A DNA stretch of 64,000 nucleotides. It comes from Ruminococcus flavefaciens AE3010 (GTDB taxonomy: Bacteria; Bacillota; Clostridia; Oscillospirales; Ruminococcaceae). The notes under the pieces are model-generated. The model searched no databases. It was not told where the DNA came from and was given only the letters and a program-made list of their open reading frames with translations. This document shows, piece after piece, positions 7,872-16,549 of the stretch (positions are counted from its first letter, which is position 1; each line of letters opens with the position of its first letter). The stretch is from positions 3,551,640 through 3,615,639 of the forward strand of contig NZ_JAGT01000001.1 of the NCBI RefSeq assembly GCF_000526795.1, given 5' to 3'. Both the position numbers and the translations under genes were made by a program.

Positions 7872-9209
7872 ATGAAGTATGCAAGACTCTGGGCAGCTGC
7901 GGCTGCGGTAATGATGATGTTCAGCGGCTATTCATGCGGAAAGGACGAGATGACGTCCTCGGACGTGACTGACAGTGCCGTAACTGAAGCTGACGAGACT
8001 ACGACAAAGAATGATGATCCCAAGAAGTCGGATTCGTCTGACACTGACAAAAAAGATGACGATGACAAGACTACTACAACCAAGGCTGACGGAAAGTCCG
8101 ACAGCAAGACTACTACAACCAAGGCTGACGGAAAGTCCGACAGCAAGACTACTACCACCACAAAGGCAGGGGAGAAGAAGTCTGATACGACTACTACCGC
8201 AAAAAGCAGCAATTCCTCAGGCGGCAGCTCCTCCAATAATAACTCCCCACAGGGCGGTTCGGGAAATGAGGGAGGCTCAGGCGAAGAGGCAAAGGAATAC
8301 ACCGCAGAGATCACCCTCGGCGGTTCACCAAAGGTAAACGGCAGCGGTGTAACTGTCAGCGGCTCTGTTGTTACAATAACTTCAGGAGGAGACTATCTCT
8401 TTACAGGCAGTGTTGACAACGGTCAGATACGTGTAAACACAGGTGCTTCCGAGGAGAAGGTAACTGTAGTTCTCAACGGCGTAAATATCACTAATTCGGG
8501 GGCTCCTGCTATATTCATAGAGGAAGCCAAGCGCTGTACCATAAAGCCTAAGGATGGCTCTGTGAACTACGTCAGCAGCGACGTGGAGAAAAAGGGCGTA
8601 CAGGATACAGGTACCATATTCTCAAATGATACCATAAGGCTCAAGGGCAACGGCGAGCTGAATATCACAGCTACAGCTTCCCACGGCATAAACGCGGACG
8701 ATGATGTTATCATTGAGAGTGGTACATACAATATCGATTCAAGAAAGTCGGGCATCATTGCTAACGATGATGTTACCATAAATGACGGCAGTCTTAACGT
8801 CAAGGGCGGTACAAACGGTATCAAGTCCAAGGGGACTATCAATATAAACGGCGGCTACACGGTCGTTTCGGGCGGCACAAAGGAGGAGAAGAGCTCTCTC
8901 TATTCGGGAAGCACATTCAGCTACACAGGCGGATATCTCTATGCCGCAGGCAATAAGGTGTCAGTACCGACACACACTGATATTCCTTACATAGTAGCCG
9001 ATATCGGTGAGACAGTGGGGGCAGGAAGCTCTGTGGAGCTCTTCCTTAACGGAAACAGCGTGATAACTATGAATCCTCACAATGATTTCCGCTGTGTAAT
9101 GATGCTTTCTCCTGAGGTGTCAAGCGGCAGCAGCTTTGGTATTTCCGTAAACGGTGAAAGCAGGGAATTCACGGTTTCGGGCAAAGAGAATTCCTTCTCC
9201 TTGAAGTAA
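7872..9209 (+). CDS. Surface lipoprotein with Cthe_2159-like carbohydrate-binding beta-helix domain
   Basis: 445 residues. A lipoprotein signal ends in SGYSC (Cys about residue 22). A low-complexity linker rich in Thr, Lys, Asp and Ser (about 40-135) follows and includes two exact copies of a 13-residue repeat (39 bp at DNA level, 8067-8144). The rest resembles the right-handed parallel beta-helix of Cthe_2159 (PF14262), with recurring turns such as ININGG, INDGS and GINADDDV. Cthe_2159 binds cellulose and acidic sugars; binding here is inferred. The context downstream of VTC-DUF4956 suggests an anchored surface adhesin displayed with the help of that module. Confidence 0.82.
   Translation: MKYARLWAAAAAVMMMFSGYSCGKDEMTSSDVTDSAVTEADETTTKNDDPKKSDSSDTDKKDDDDKTTTTKADGKSDSKTTTTKADGKSDSKTTTTTKAGEKKSDTTTTAKSSNSSGGSSSNNNSPQGGSGNEGGSGEEAKEYTAEITLGGSPKVNGSGVTVSGSVVTITSGGDYLFTGSVDNGQIRVNTGASEEKVTVVLNGVNITNSGAPAIFIEEAKRCTIKPKDGSVNYVSSDVEKKGVQDTGTIFSNDTIRLKGNGELNITATASHGINADDDVIIESGTYNIDSRKSGIIANDDVTINDGSLNVKGGTNGIKSKGTININGGYTVVSGGTKEEKSSLYSGSTFSYTGGYLYAAGNKVSVPTHTDIPYIVADIGETVGAGSSVELFLNGNSVITMNPHNDFRCVMMLSPEVSSGSSFGISVNGESREFTVSGKENSFSLK
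8067..8144 (+). repeat. Two exact 39-bp tandem repeats in the lipoprotein linker
   Basis: 8067-8105 and 8106-8144 are identical and in frame, each encoding KTTTTKADGKSDS; a third, degenerate copy follows. Such a stretch can vary in copy number by slippage and so change linker length. Confidence 0.9.
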
Positions 9210-9298
9210 AAAAAGTTATTTTATATATTAAATATAAATATGTATAATCATAAAACATATTAATAAAAAATTAACTGCAAAAATATATAAAAAAAGAG

Positions 9299-9341
9299 CA
9301 AAAGTACACTAAATTATATTTTGGGGTACTTTTGTTTATTG
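9299..9341 (+). terminator. Terminator after the beta-helix lipoprotein gene
   Basis: CAAAAGTAC (9299-9307) pairs perfectly with GTACTTTTG (9326-9334) around an 18-nt loop, then tttatt. The next promoter begins on top of its 3' flank. Confidence 0.6.
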
Positions 9342-9635
9342 TAAACTACGCAGATTTGCAATATAATAATATCAGCAAATGAAGATTATTGGTATTCGAT
9401 ATCAAGTACCCTCCCCTCTCATGTGCTTGATATTGTGTATTAGTTCACTTGCACGCCATAGAAATAGTTTTGTCAAGTAATAAAACTAACCCCTTTCATT
9501 TGTAATTTTTTCATGTTTTCTATTCTCAATAACTTTTTTTAACTTATTAATCTATGGCTCGACCTACAGTGCTAAGCGATGAAAATCGTTTGGGTCGAAT
9601 TCTCCGCTCTTCGTGAGCGGACTTTTTTTACTCTG
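9339..9635 (+). ncRNA. Candidate small RNA with its own promoter, C-rich loop and terminator
   Basis: No plausible gene lies here. TTGTAA (9339-9344), a 17-bp spacer and TATAAT (9362-9367) form a good sigma-A promoter. About 30 nt into the predicted transcript an 8-bp stem (9399-9406 with 9426-9433) displays a loop containing CCCTCCCCTCTC, complementary to Shine-Dalgarno sequences. Further on, CGACC pairs with GGTCG and encloses AAGCGAT gaaa ATCGTTT with a one-sided bulge. The unit ends with TCCGCTC ttcgt GAGCGGA and seven T residues (terminator about 9600-9630). Expected length is about 255 nt. It is not recognisable as tmRNA, RNase P RNA, 6S RNA or a riboswitch class I know. Confidence 0.5.
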
Positions 9636-9650
9636 TGAAATTTGCGTGAA

Positions 9651-9695
9651 AGATTATATAATCTGCTTGACAAATTCTATAATCTGTGCTATTAT
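9651..9695 (+). promoter_or_regulatory. Promoter with palindromic operator sites for the ribbon-helix-helix gene
   Basis: TTGACA (9667-9672), a 17-bp spacer and TATTAT (9690-9695) form a near-consensus promoter. A perfect 14-bp palindrome, AGATTATATAATCT, lies at 9651-9664 just upstream of the -35. Its half TATAATCTG (9657-9665) recurs at 9678-9686 inside the spacer, exactly 21 bp away, so on the same DNA face. This is the arrangement expected for autorepression by a dimeric ribbon-helix-helix protein. Confidence 0.7.
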
Positions 9696-9727
9696 CTATA
9701 TAACAACAGAAGGGAAGTGATGTGCCC

Positions 9728-10372
9728 GTGAAAAAAAGCGTTTACAGCCTCGTCCTCATGGACGATGTCATAAAAGCCGTGGATAAGCAGGCGTACCGAC
9801 TGGGGACAAGCCGCTCAAACCTCATAAACCAGATACTTGCAGAGCATCTGTCCTGCGTTACTCCCGAAATGCGCATGAGGGAGATATTTGAACAGGTGGC
9901 TGAGCTGGTCAGCAGCAGCTTCCGCGTACAGGAGCAGCGCTCACCGTCGCTTATGACAGTGCGGACGGCTCTGGAATACAAGTATCGTCCTACTATAAAT
10001 TATAAGGTGGAGCTTGAACGTGCTCCCGCGGAGTATCTCGGAACGCTCCGAGTGAATATACGCACCCAGAGCACGGCGCTCATAGATATGTTCCACAGCT
10101 TCTTCGCCTACAGGGCAAAGCTGGAAAAAGCCTACCTGTCAAGGCTGGGCGTGGACAGCTACAGCTGCGAGATAGGTGAGGGAAGCTTCTCACGAAAGCT
10201 TATAAACACCCGTATTCTCAGTGAGGAACAGGTAGGGGCGGCCATAGGCGAGTACATCAAGGACCTTGACCGTGCGGTAAAGACCTATTTTGCAGCGCCT
10301 GCAGAGTTCGGAGACAATGCGCCCCTATTGGAGAAGAATTACCGCGCTTTGCTTGAAAAGTACATTATTTAG
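9728..10372 (+). CDS. Ribbon-helix-helix DNA-binding regulator with a novel C-terminal domain
   Basis: I prefer the GTG at 9728, which places AGGGAAG (9711-9717) 10 nt upstream; an in-frame GTG at 9722 is only 4 nt from it. The product is about 214 residues. Residues 1-45 fit a MetJ/Arc-type fold: a short strand (KSVYSLVLMDDV), then helix, turn (GTSRS) and helix (NLINQILAEHL). The remaining 165 residues resemble no domain I recognise and may sense a signal. Repeated half-sites in its promoter point to autoregulation. clpB starts 45 bp downstream with no terminator between, so this protein may also control clpB. Confidence 0.72.
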   Translation: MKKSVYSLVLMDDVIKAVDKQAYRLGTSRSNLINQILAEHLSCVTPEMRMREIFEQVAELVSSSFRVQEQRSPSLMTVRTALEYKYRPTINYKVELERAPAEYLGTLRVNIRTQSTALIDMFHSFFAYRAKLEKAYLSRLGVDSYSCEIGEGSFSRKLINTRILSEEQVGAAIGEYIKDLDRAVKTYFAAPAEFGDNAPLLEKNYRALLEKYII

Positions 10373-10416
10373 TATAAAAGGAAAGTCTCAAAGTAAAATT
10401 TGAAAGGAGAATAAAT

Positions 10417-13014
10417 ATGAATGCTGAAAAATTAACTCAGAAGTCCATTGATGCCGTAAGAAAGGCTCAGAGCATTGCTGTTATGCAGTCAAATTCCGTT
10501 ATCGAGCCCATACATCTCCTTGCGGGACTTGTTCGGCAGGAGAACGGTCTTATACCCCAGCTTCTGAAAAAAATGAACATAGACGAGGATATCTTCGACA
10601 GCGAGGTTGAGAAGAAGATAAACGGACTTCCCAAGGTAACTGGAAGCGGCAGAAGCAGCAATATCGGTATCTCTGCGGAGTGTGACCGCGTGCTCACAAA
10701 TGCTGAGGGTATCGCTTCAAATATGAAGGACGAGTACGTTTCCGTGGAGCACCTTATGCTTGCCCTTATCGACAGCAAGGACAGGGACGTTTCGCAGCTT
10801 CTCGGCACCTTTAATATCACTAAGGATTCCTTTCTCGGAGCTCTTATGTCCGTCAGAGGAAGCACCAGAGTTACCACGGAAAATCCCGAGGACACCTACG
10901 ATGTCCTCACAAAGTACGGTCAGGAGCTTGTGGGACTTGCCCGCAGGAACAAGCTTGACCCTGTTATCGGACGTGACAGCGAGATACGAAACGTTATCCG
11001 TATCCTCTCAAGAAAAACGAAAAACAACCCTGTCCTCATTGGTGAGCCGGGCGTCGGAAAAACTGCCATTGCAGAGGGACTTGCCCTTCGTATCGTGGCG
11101 GGAGACGTTCCCGACAGCCTTAAAGACCGCAAGGTATTCTCCCTTGATATGGGAGCTCTCGTGGCAGGAGCCAAGTACCGCGGCGAGTTCGAGGAGCGTC
11201 TGAAAGCTGTCCTCAATGAGATAAAGAACAGCAACGGTCAGATACTTCTCTTTATTGATGAGCTGCATACTATTGTTGGTGCAGGCAAGACTGACGGCGC
11301 TATGGACGCAGGCAACCTCTTAAAGCCAATGCTGGCAAGGGGCGAGCTCCACTGCATCGGCGCTACGACCCTCAACGAGTACCGCCAGTATATCGAGAAA
11401 GACCCCGCTCTTGAAAGACGTTTTCAGCCTGTTATGGTGGACGAGCCAAGCGTTGAGGACACTATATCAATACTCCGTGGCCTGAAAGAGCGCTACGAGG
11501 TATTCCACGGCGTTAAGATAAGCGACAATGCCCTTATATCTGCGGCTGTGCTGTCAAACAGGTACATCACGGATCGTTTCCTCCCCGACAAGGCTATCGA
11601 CCTCATAGACGAAGCCTGCGCAACTATCCGTACAGAAATGGACTCCATGCCAACTGAGCTGGACGTTATCTCCCGTAAGATAGTTCAGCTTGAAATTGAA
11701 GAAGCTGCCCTTAAAAAGGAGAGCGACAATATCTCACAGGAGCACCTTGAAGAAATTCAGAAGGAGCTTGCGGAGCTCCGCGAGAAGTTCAAGGGCATGA
11801 AAGCTAAGTGGGAGAACGAAAAGAACGACATATCCGCTGTGCAGAAGCTCCGTGAGGAGATAGAGCGTACAGGCGGCGAAATAGAAAAGGCAGAGCGCGA
11901 GTACGACCTGAACAAGGCTGCCGAGCTTAAATACGGCAAGCTGCCGCAGCTGCAAAAAGAGCTGGAGGAGCTTGAAAAGCAGGCAGAGCACGATGTTGAA
12001 AACGGCAGACTGCTCCGTGACAAGGTCACTGAGGACGAAATTGCCAAGATTGTATGCCGCTGGACAGGTATCCCCGTTTCAAAGCTCATGGAGGGCGAAA
12101 AGGAGAAGATACTGGGTCTGGAAGGACTGCTCCACAAGAGAGTTATAGGTCAGGACGAGGCTGTAACCAAGGTCAGCGAGGCTATACTCCGTTCACGTGC
12201 AGGCATACAGGCACCCGACAGACCTATCGGCTCTTTCCTATTCCTCGGACCTACAGGTGTTGGTAAAACAGAACTTGCAAAGGCTCTCTCGGAGATACTT
12301 TTCGATGACGAGCGCAATATTATCCGTATCGACATGAGCGAATACATGGAGAAATTCAGCGTAAGCCGTCTTATCGGAGCTCCTCCCGGATATGTTGGCT
12401 ACGACGAGGGCGGTCAGCTCACAGAAGCAGTACGCAGAAAGCCGTACTCAGTTGTACTCTTTGACGAGATCGAAAAGGCACACCCTGATGTGTTCAATAT
12501 ACTGCTGCAAGTCCTTGACGACGGTCGTATCACCGATTCACAGGGCAGAACAGTGGACTTCAAGAACACTATAATCATACTCACATCAAACCTGGGTTCG
12601 CCGTATATCCTTGATGGTATTGACGAAAACGGCGAGATAACCGACGAAGCCCGCGCACAGGTGGAGGGACTGCTGAAAACACAGTTCAGACCTGAGTTCC
12701 TCAACCGTCTTGACGAGATTATCTTCTACAAGCCGCTGGCTAAGACTGAGATAATCAAGATAGTTGATCTTATGCTGGCTGATTTACAGAAGCGTCTTGA
12801 CGACAAGCATATCCGCATAAATGTAAGCGAAGCGGCTAAGAACTATATCGTTGACTGCGGTTATGATCCCAATTTCGGTGCAAGACCGCTGAGAAGGTTC
12901 ATACAGCGCAATGTGGAGACTTTGGCGGCAAAGCGCATCATAGGCGGTAATCTGGCAGCAGGTGACGTCATTGATATCGACCTTGACGCAAACGGCAAGC
13001 TTGCTGCAACATGA
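10417..13014 (+). CDS. clpB: ATP-dependent disaggregase ClpB
   Basis: 865 residues, full ClpB length. In order: the Clp-N repeat domain (1-145), the first AAA+ module with GEPGVGKT near 206, a long coiled-coil middle domain (about 405-525, rich in E, K and L), the second AAA+ module with GPTGVGKT near 608, and a C-terminal D2-small domain. The long middle domain separates ClpB from ClpC and ClpA. It is cytoplasmic and rescues aggregated proteins with DnaK. No CIRCE or CtsR box was recognised upstream. The GAAAGGAGAATAAAT leader gives a strong ribosome site. The nearest promoter is that of the preceding ribbon-helix-helix gene. Confidence 0.97.
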   Translation: MNAEKLTQKSIDAVRKAQSIAVMQSNSVIEPIHLLAGLVRQENGLIPQLLKKMNIDEDIFDSEVEKKINGLPKVTGSGRSSNIGISAECDRVLTNAEGIASNMKDEYVSVEHLMLALIDSKDRDVSQLLGTFNITKDSFLGALMSVRGSTRVTTENPEDTYDVLTKYGQELVGLARRNKLDPVIGRDSEIRNVIRILSRKTKNNPVLIGEPGVGKTAIAEGLALRIVAGDVPDSLKDRKVFSLDMGALVAGAKYRGEFEERLKAVLNEIKNSNGQILLFIDELHTIVGAGKTDGAMDAGNLLKPMLARGELHCIGATTLNEYRQYIEKDPALERRFQPVMVDEPSVEDTISILRGLKERYEVFHGVKISDNALISAAVLSNRYITDRFLPDKAIDLIDEACATIRTEMDSMPTELDVISRKIVQLEIEEAALKKESDNISQEHLEEIQKELAELREKFKGMKAKWENEKNDISAVQKLREEIERTGGEIEKAEREYDLNKAAELKYGKLPQLQKELEELEKQAEHDVENGRLLRDKVTEDEIAKIVCRWTGIPVSKLMEGEKEKILGLEGLLHKRVIGQDEAVTKVSEAILRSRAGIQAPDRPIGSFLFLGPTGVGKTELAKALSEILFDDERNIIRIDMSEYMEKFSVSRLIGAPPGYVGYDEGGQLTEAVRRKPYSVVLFDEIEKAHPDVFNILLQVLDDGRITDSQGRTVDFKNTIIILTSNLGSPYILDGIDENGEITDEARAQVEGLLKTQFRPEFLNRLDEIIFYKPLAKTEIIKIVDLMLADLQKRLDDKHIRINVSEAAKNYIVDCGYDPNFGARPLRRFIQRNVETLAAKRIIGGNLAAGDVIDIDLDANGKLAAT

Positions 13015-13017
13015 TGA

Positions 13018-13058
13018 AAAAAAGCTCCCGAGAGCGTATTGCTCTCGGGAGCTTTTTT
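13018..13058 (+). terminator. Strong terminator after clpB
   Basis: AAAAAAGCTCCCGAGAGC pairs perfectly with its complement across a 5-nt loop and ends in a T run. The A run on the other side would let it act in both directions. Confidence 0.95.
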
Positions 13059-13059
13059 G

Positions 13060-13400
13060 TAGGGAACGCCGCCCCCGGCGTCCCGCTGATATGATCTGTA
13101 GGAGACGGCGTCCTCGACGTCCCGATGTAGGGGCGGATATTATCCGCCAGTTAAGGGACGCCTTCACTTGCAAGGCCCCCTAATTGGGTCCGTCCCCTCT
13201 GTCGCGTTGCGACATCTCCCCACCCCGTGGGGAGTCACCCTCTTTCAAAAACAGTCCACTGGACTGTTTTTGAAATTCATCCTTGCGAGGCGCCTTACGT
13301 ATTTTTGGGGCGCCGCCCCGAACCCTGCAAGGGCTGTCAGCCCTTGACCTGACAAAAGGGTTGTGAACCCTTTGGAATCCCTTTCATATTCTAATAATAC
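13060..13400. repeat. Intergenic repeat patch with nested palindromes
   Basis: The 380 bp between clpB and the convergent GH30 gene hold no gene. They carry two diverged copies of a GTAGG-GACGCCGTC-type unit (from about 13061 and 13098), a gcggatattatccgc palindrome, a perfect 16-bp-arm palindrome at 13243-13275 and GC-rich inverted repeats (ggggcgccgcccc; aagggctgtcagccctt; aaagggttgtgaaccctttgg). This composition is typical of the dispersed non-coding repeats found between genes in Ruminococcaceae. Confidence 0.7.
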
Positions 13401-13407
13401 TATAAAA

Positions 13408-13434
13408 AAAGCCCACTCGTTATGAGTGGGCTTT
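13408..13434 (-). terminator. Terminator of the GH30 gene
   Basis: AAAGCCCACTC (13408-13418) pairs perfectly with 13424-13434 around a 5-nt loop; in the minus direction it is followed by seven T residues. It lies 7 bp beyond the GH30 stop. Confidence 0.92.
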
Positions 13435-13441
13435 CGTTTGT

Positions 13442-16039
13442 TTATGCGCTCTTTATGAGCAGCTTTCTCAGTGTCACAAGGTCAAATACGTCGATATTGC
13501 CGTCGCCGTTGACATCTGCATTGTCGGGAGCTGTCAGCTTTCCTGCGCCGAGAATGTACTTCTGCAGCATTACAAGGTCTGCCACAGCAACCGAGCCGTC
13601 GCCGTTCACATCGCCTGTTACGTCTGCGCCCTGTGAGCCGAATACCGCTATCTCCGCAATATTGCAGAGGTAAACGTCGTCCTTGCTGAGAGGACTTGTG
13701 GAAGCTCCCGTAGGGACTTCATAGCGCACATAGCGGGCTTTGAGGTTCTCAAATTCCTCGGTGTAGTTCATCTTGTAAGCAGGCTTGTTCTCAACGGTGT
13801 AGATCTTTGTCCAGTTCTGACCGTCAGTGGATACGCTTATGAAGCCGTCTATCATTCGGTACTCATAGCCCTCACGGGGACAGAAGCCGATATTGCCGAT
13901 ACTGCATACGCTGCCGAGATCAAGCTGTACGTAGCCGCCCTCAAGACCGTCGAAGTATGTGCCCAGATCGCCGTCGTAAGCCTTTTCGTAGCTCACGGAA
14001 GCTGTGTCCTTCCATGACTTGCTTCCCTCAGCGGAAACAGGTACCAGCTTGTCGTACTTTGGACGTGTGCTCTGGGAAGCCTTGGTTCCGTAGAGAGCTA
14101 TCTCCGCTATGTTCGCGCAGTACGCGCTGTCGGGATTGTCGCTGTTCTTCGGAGCACCTGTGGGCACCTCATACCGTATATACCTTACTGTCGTATCCCC
14201 TGAAAGAGCAGTTACAAAGTGCATACCCGAAGATGGTTTGCCTTTTACGGTATAAAGTGTAGTCCAGTTGGTGCCGTCTGCGGAAGCCTTGAACATTCCG
14301 TCTATCATGCGGTATTCATAGCCGCCTCTTGGAGCATAGCCGATAGCGGACAGGTCGTAGAGCTCGCCTAAGTCTACCTGTACCCAGCCGTCTGCAACGC
14401 CGTCGAAGTAGGTGCCTGTGCTGCCGTCGAAAGCTTTGGCGTAGCCTGTTGAAGCGTCACTCTTCCATGAGTCCGAGCCGCTTATCATGCCCGATGTGAT
14501 GTCGATTTTATCGGTGAGAGTTGTTCCGCCCTTGACTCCGTCGATTATGAAAGTTGTAACGGAATTGCCTGCAAGGGAAGTCTTGAGGGCTCCGCCGCTG
14601 ATGTCTATAGTACCTGCGTCAGCCCAGTTTTCTGAGCTGCTTGTGCGTATCACCTTTGCGCTTGTACCGCACTGGCTGAACTGTGAAAGGTCATAGACCA
14701 TATCCGACTTGTTAGCTGATGTATTATATGATACGATAACCAGCTGTCCGTTTTTCTCGTCAAATGCAGCCAGCGTATTTCCCGAGGTTTTCAGCATTGT
14801 CATACCGGGACGGATATATCTTGTGTACTGACCGAAGCAGTAGTACTTCTTGGAGAGAACTATCTCGTTCTTGTCGTGGTCTGCAACAGCGGTTCCCCAG
14901 AAGCCCTTGGTCATGTCCACCATGCCCGAGTCCTTTTTGCCGTTGTAGCCCGTTGAGCTTACGTGCTTGTCGATTACCTGCCAGAGTATCCACGCTGACG
15001 AATTAAGTCCGTTGCAGTCAGTGGTGATACGCTCCGAAAGCCAGAGTCCGGGAGCCATAGCACCTGCATTCTGACCTGCTGTGCCGTTGCCGTCCACCTC
15101 GCTCATCCAGAGATTCCTGCCTGCGTTAATGGCAGTATTTTTCAGCTGTGTACGCTGACTTCCGCCGTATGTATGTGTGTCGATACGTCCGATAAGAGCC
15201 TTTGTGGTATCGGACATCTTGTTCCAAGAGCTTATCTGAGTGTCGATGATAGACTCGTCGTTGGCGCTGATGATGATATCGTTGAGATTGCGTTTTTTGA
15301 GGGATTTTGCAAGCTCCTGATATATCTTGTCCATTGAAGCGCCCTGGTCGAAGTGGCAGCCCTCCTGTTTTGCGCTGTATGCGCCCCAGTAGTTGGTGTA
15401 GGGCTCGTTCATGGGAGTGATACTCTGAACGTGAATGCCCCAGTCGTTTTCGTAGTGGGCAGTTACTTCCGCGAGGTACTCCGCAAAATCTGTATATTTA
15501 TCGTCGCGGAGATTATTCTTTCCCGAGTTCTTATTTCCTGAGCTGCAGCCGCTCTGCGTCATGTAGTAGGGCGGAGAGTTTGAGAACATCTCCACTATCA
15601 TGTCGTCGCCTGCGGCTTCGATACATTTGCGGAGCACGTTTCGCTGATTGGCGTCAGCGTTCCAGTCGTAGGTGACTGCGCCGTTGTTGTACTTGGTATA
15701 GCCCGGCATATTGGAGTCGGTACGGGTTATGTGGTCGTGAGTAGGATCGTCTCCTCCGCCTATATTGAATCGTGCGATGTTCAGACGGAGACCGTCGTCA
15801 CCGTAAAATGTGTCTGCTGCTTTCTGAGCGAGGGTGTCCGAATAGCCTACACGGTTCGCCCACCAGCACAGAGATGTGCCCCAGCCTTCGAACTTACCGC
15901 CGTTTATGTCGTAAACGTCGTAAGGGGAAAGGCTGATGTTAGTTGCTGCACTCGCTTCAAATGCAGGCAGAGCAGAAGTCATAGATGTCAGGACTGCGAT
16001 TGCCGCAGCAGCCGAACATATCTTGCGTAAAATTTTCAT
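13442..16039 (-). CDS. Secreted GH30 glycosidase (beta-1,6-galactanase-like) with two CBM32 domains and a dockerin
   Basis: The start is ATG 16039, with AAGGAG upstream and a signal peptide (1-32) right after it; the frame extends upstream but without a ribosome site. 865 residues. The catalytic GH30 domain (about 35-520) begins with GTSLCWWANRVGY, typical of subfamily 5 endo-beta-1,6-galactanases. E212 (PMNEP) is the likely acid/base and E314 (WMSEVDG) the nucleophile. Two F5/8-type (CBM32) domains follow (about 525-665 and 670-800). A type I dockerin closes the protein with two calcium loops (GDVNGDGS, ADVNGDGN). The enzyme would be secreted and plugged into a cellulosome-like complex to attack arabinogalactan side chains. 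Substrate is inferred. Confidence 0.9.
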   Translation of the reverse strand: MKILRKICSAAAAIAVLTSMTSALPAFEASAATNISLSPYDVYDINGGKFEGWGTSLCWWANRVGYSDTLAQKAADTFYGDDGLRLNIARFNIGGGDDPTHDHITRTDSNMPGYTKYNNGAVTYDWNADANQRNVLRKCIEAAGDDMIVEMFSNSPPYYMTQSGCSSGNKNSGKNNLRDDKYTDFAEYLAEVTAHYENDWGIHVQSITPMNEPYTNYWGAYSAKQEGCHFDQGASMDKIYQELAKSLKKRNLNDIIISANDESIIDTQISSWNKMSDTTKALIGRIDTHTYGGSQRTQLKNTAINAGRNLWMSEVDGNGTAGQNAGAMAPGLWLSERITTDCNGLNSSAWILWQVIDKHVSSTGYNGKKDSGMVDMTKGFWGTAVADHDKNEIVLSKKYYCFGQYTRYIRPGMTMLKTSGNTLAAFDEKNGQLVIVSYNTSANKSDMVYDLSQFSQCGTSAKVIRTSSSENWADAGTIDISGGALKTSLAGNSVTTFIIDGVKGGTTLTDKIDITSGMISGSDSWKSDASTGYAKAFDGSTGTYFDGVADGWVQVDLGELYDLSAIGYAPRGGYEYRMIDGMFKASADGTNWTTLYTVKGKPSSGMHFVTALSGDTTVRYIRYEVPTGAPKNSDNPDSAYCANIAEIALYGTKASQSTRPKYDKLVPVSAEGSKSWKDTASVSYEKAYDGDLGTYFDGLEGGYVQLDLGSVCSIGNIGFCPREGYEYRMIDGFISVSTDGQNWTKIYTVENKPAYKMNYTEEFENLKARYVRYEVPTGASTSPLSKDDVYLCNIAEIAVFGSQGADVTGDVNGDGSVAVADLVMLQKYILGAGKLTAPDNADVNGDGNIDVFDLVTLRKLLIKSA

Positions 16040-16093
16040 TTCCCAATTCTCCTTTATTTTAAATTTCCGTCCGCGGATACAAATCCTATATAT

Positions 16094-16122
16094 ATTATAC
16101 CGCAACATTTGGAAAAAGTAAA
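16094..16122 (-). promoter_or_regulatory. Promoter of the GH30 gene
   Basis: Read on the minus strand: TTTACT (16122-16117), 17-bp spacer, TATAAT (16099-16094). The leader is about 50 nt. The remaining AT-rich DNA up to about 16392 shows no gene or clear signal. Confidence 0.7.
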
Positions 16123-16392
16123 TAAAAAACCGCAATAATTGAGAATTATATGATATAATTTTTCTAATACAGCATAAATAATATATATTATGCACAATAT
16201 GTTATGTCAATTATGACGCTCTCAGCCTATAGCATAGTTTGCTGCCGTGGCAGCTGTTCTATTTGGTTTTATGTTATAAGCAAGGTGCCTGTACTGCTTT
16301 TAGGCACTGAGATAAATTGATGATATAGTTTTTTTGCTGTGCTTGTTGCTATTTGGGGATTTATATGCTATAATCAAAATTGCAGTGCCGTC

Positions 16393-16500
16393 GCCGTGCA
16401 GAGGCGGAGCTCCGCTCCGCCTGACGGTTTCGCGCATTATAAAAAATGAACACTTTGTATTCGGCAGCGAAACCGTCGGACGCAGGCGTCCCTGCACGGC
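16393..16500. repeat. 108-bp palindromic element (REP/MITE-like)
   Basis: The ends are perfect inverted repeats (GCCGTGCAG 16393-16401, CTGCACGGC 16492-16500). Nested inside are a second pair (GACGGTTTCGC 16423-16433, GCGAAACCGTC 16467-16477) and, in each arm, a local hairpin (aggcgga/tccgcct; ggacgc/gcgtcc). No coding sequence. The whole would fold as a cruciform with two side arms, like a mobile or dispersed repeat. It is 50 bp upstream of the ABC gene. Confidence 0.75.
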
Positions 16501-16549
16501 TTCAATGCTGCGATACTGCAATAAATACAAGCTTTGAGAAAGGAAAACT

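Noticed and set aside
7928..8314. 128-codon minus-strand frame rich in Val, Ser and Leu opposite the lipoprotein linker
   Set aside because: It is the antisense shadow of the Thr/Lys/Asp repeat region and has no ribosome site.
16040..16195. 52-residue N-terminal extension of the GH30 protein
   Set aside because: The ATG at 16039 has AAGGAG and is directly followed by a signal peptide, and the promoter lies within the proposed extension.
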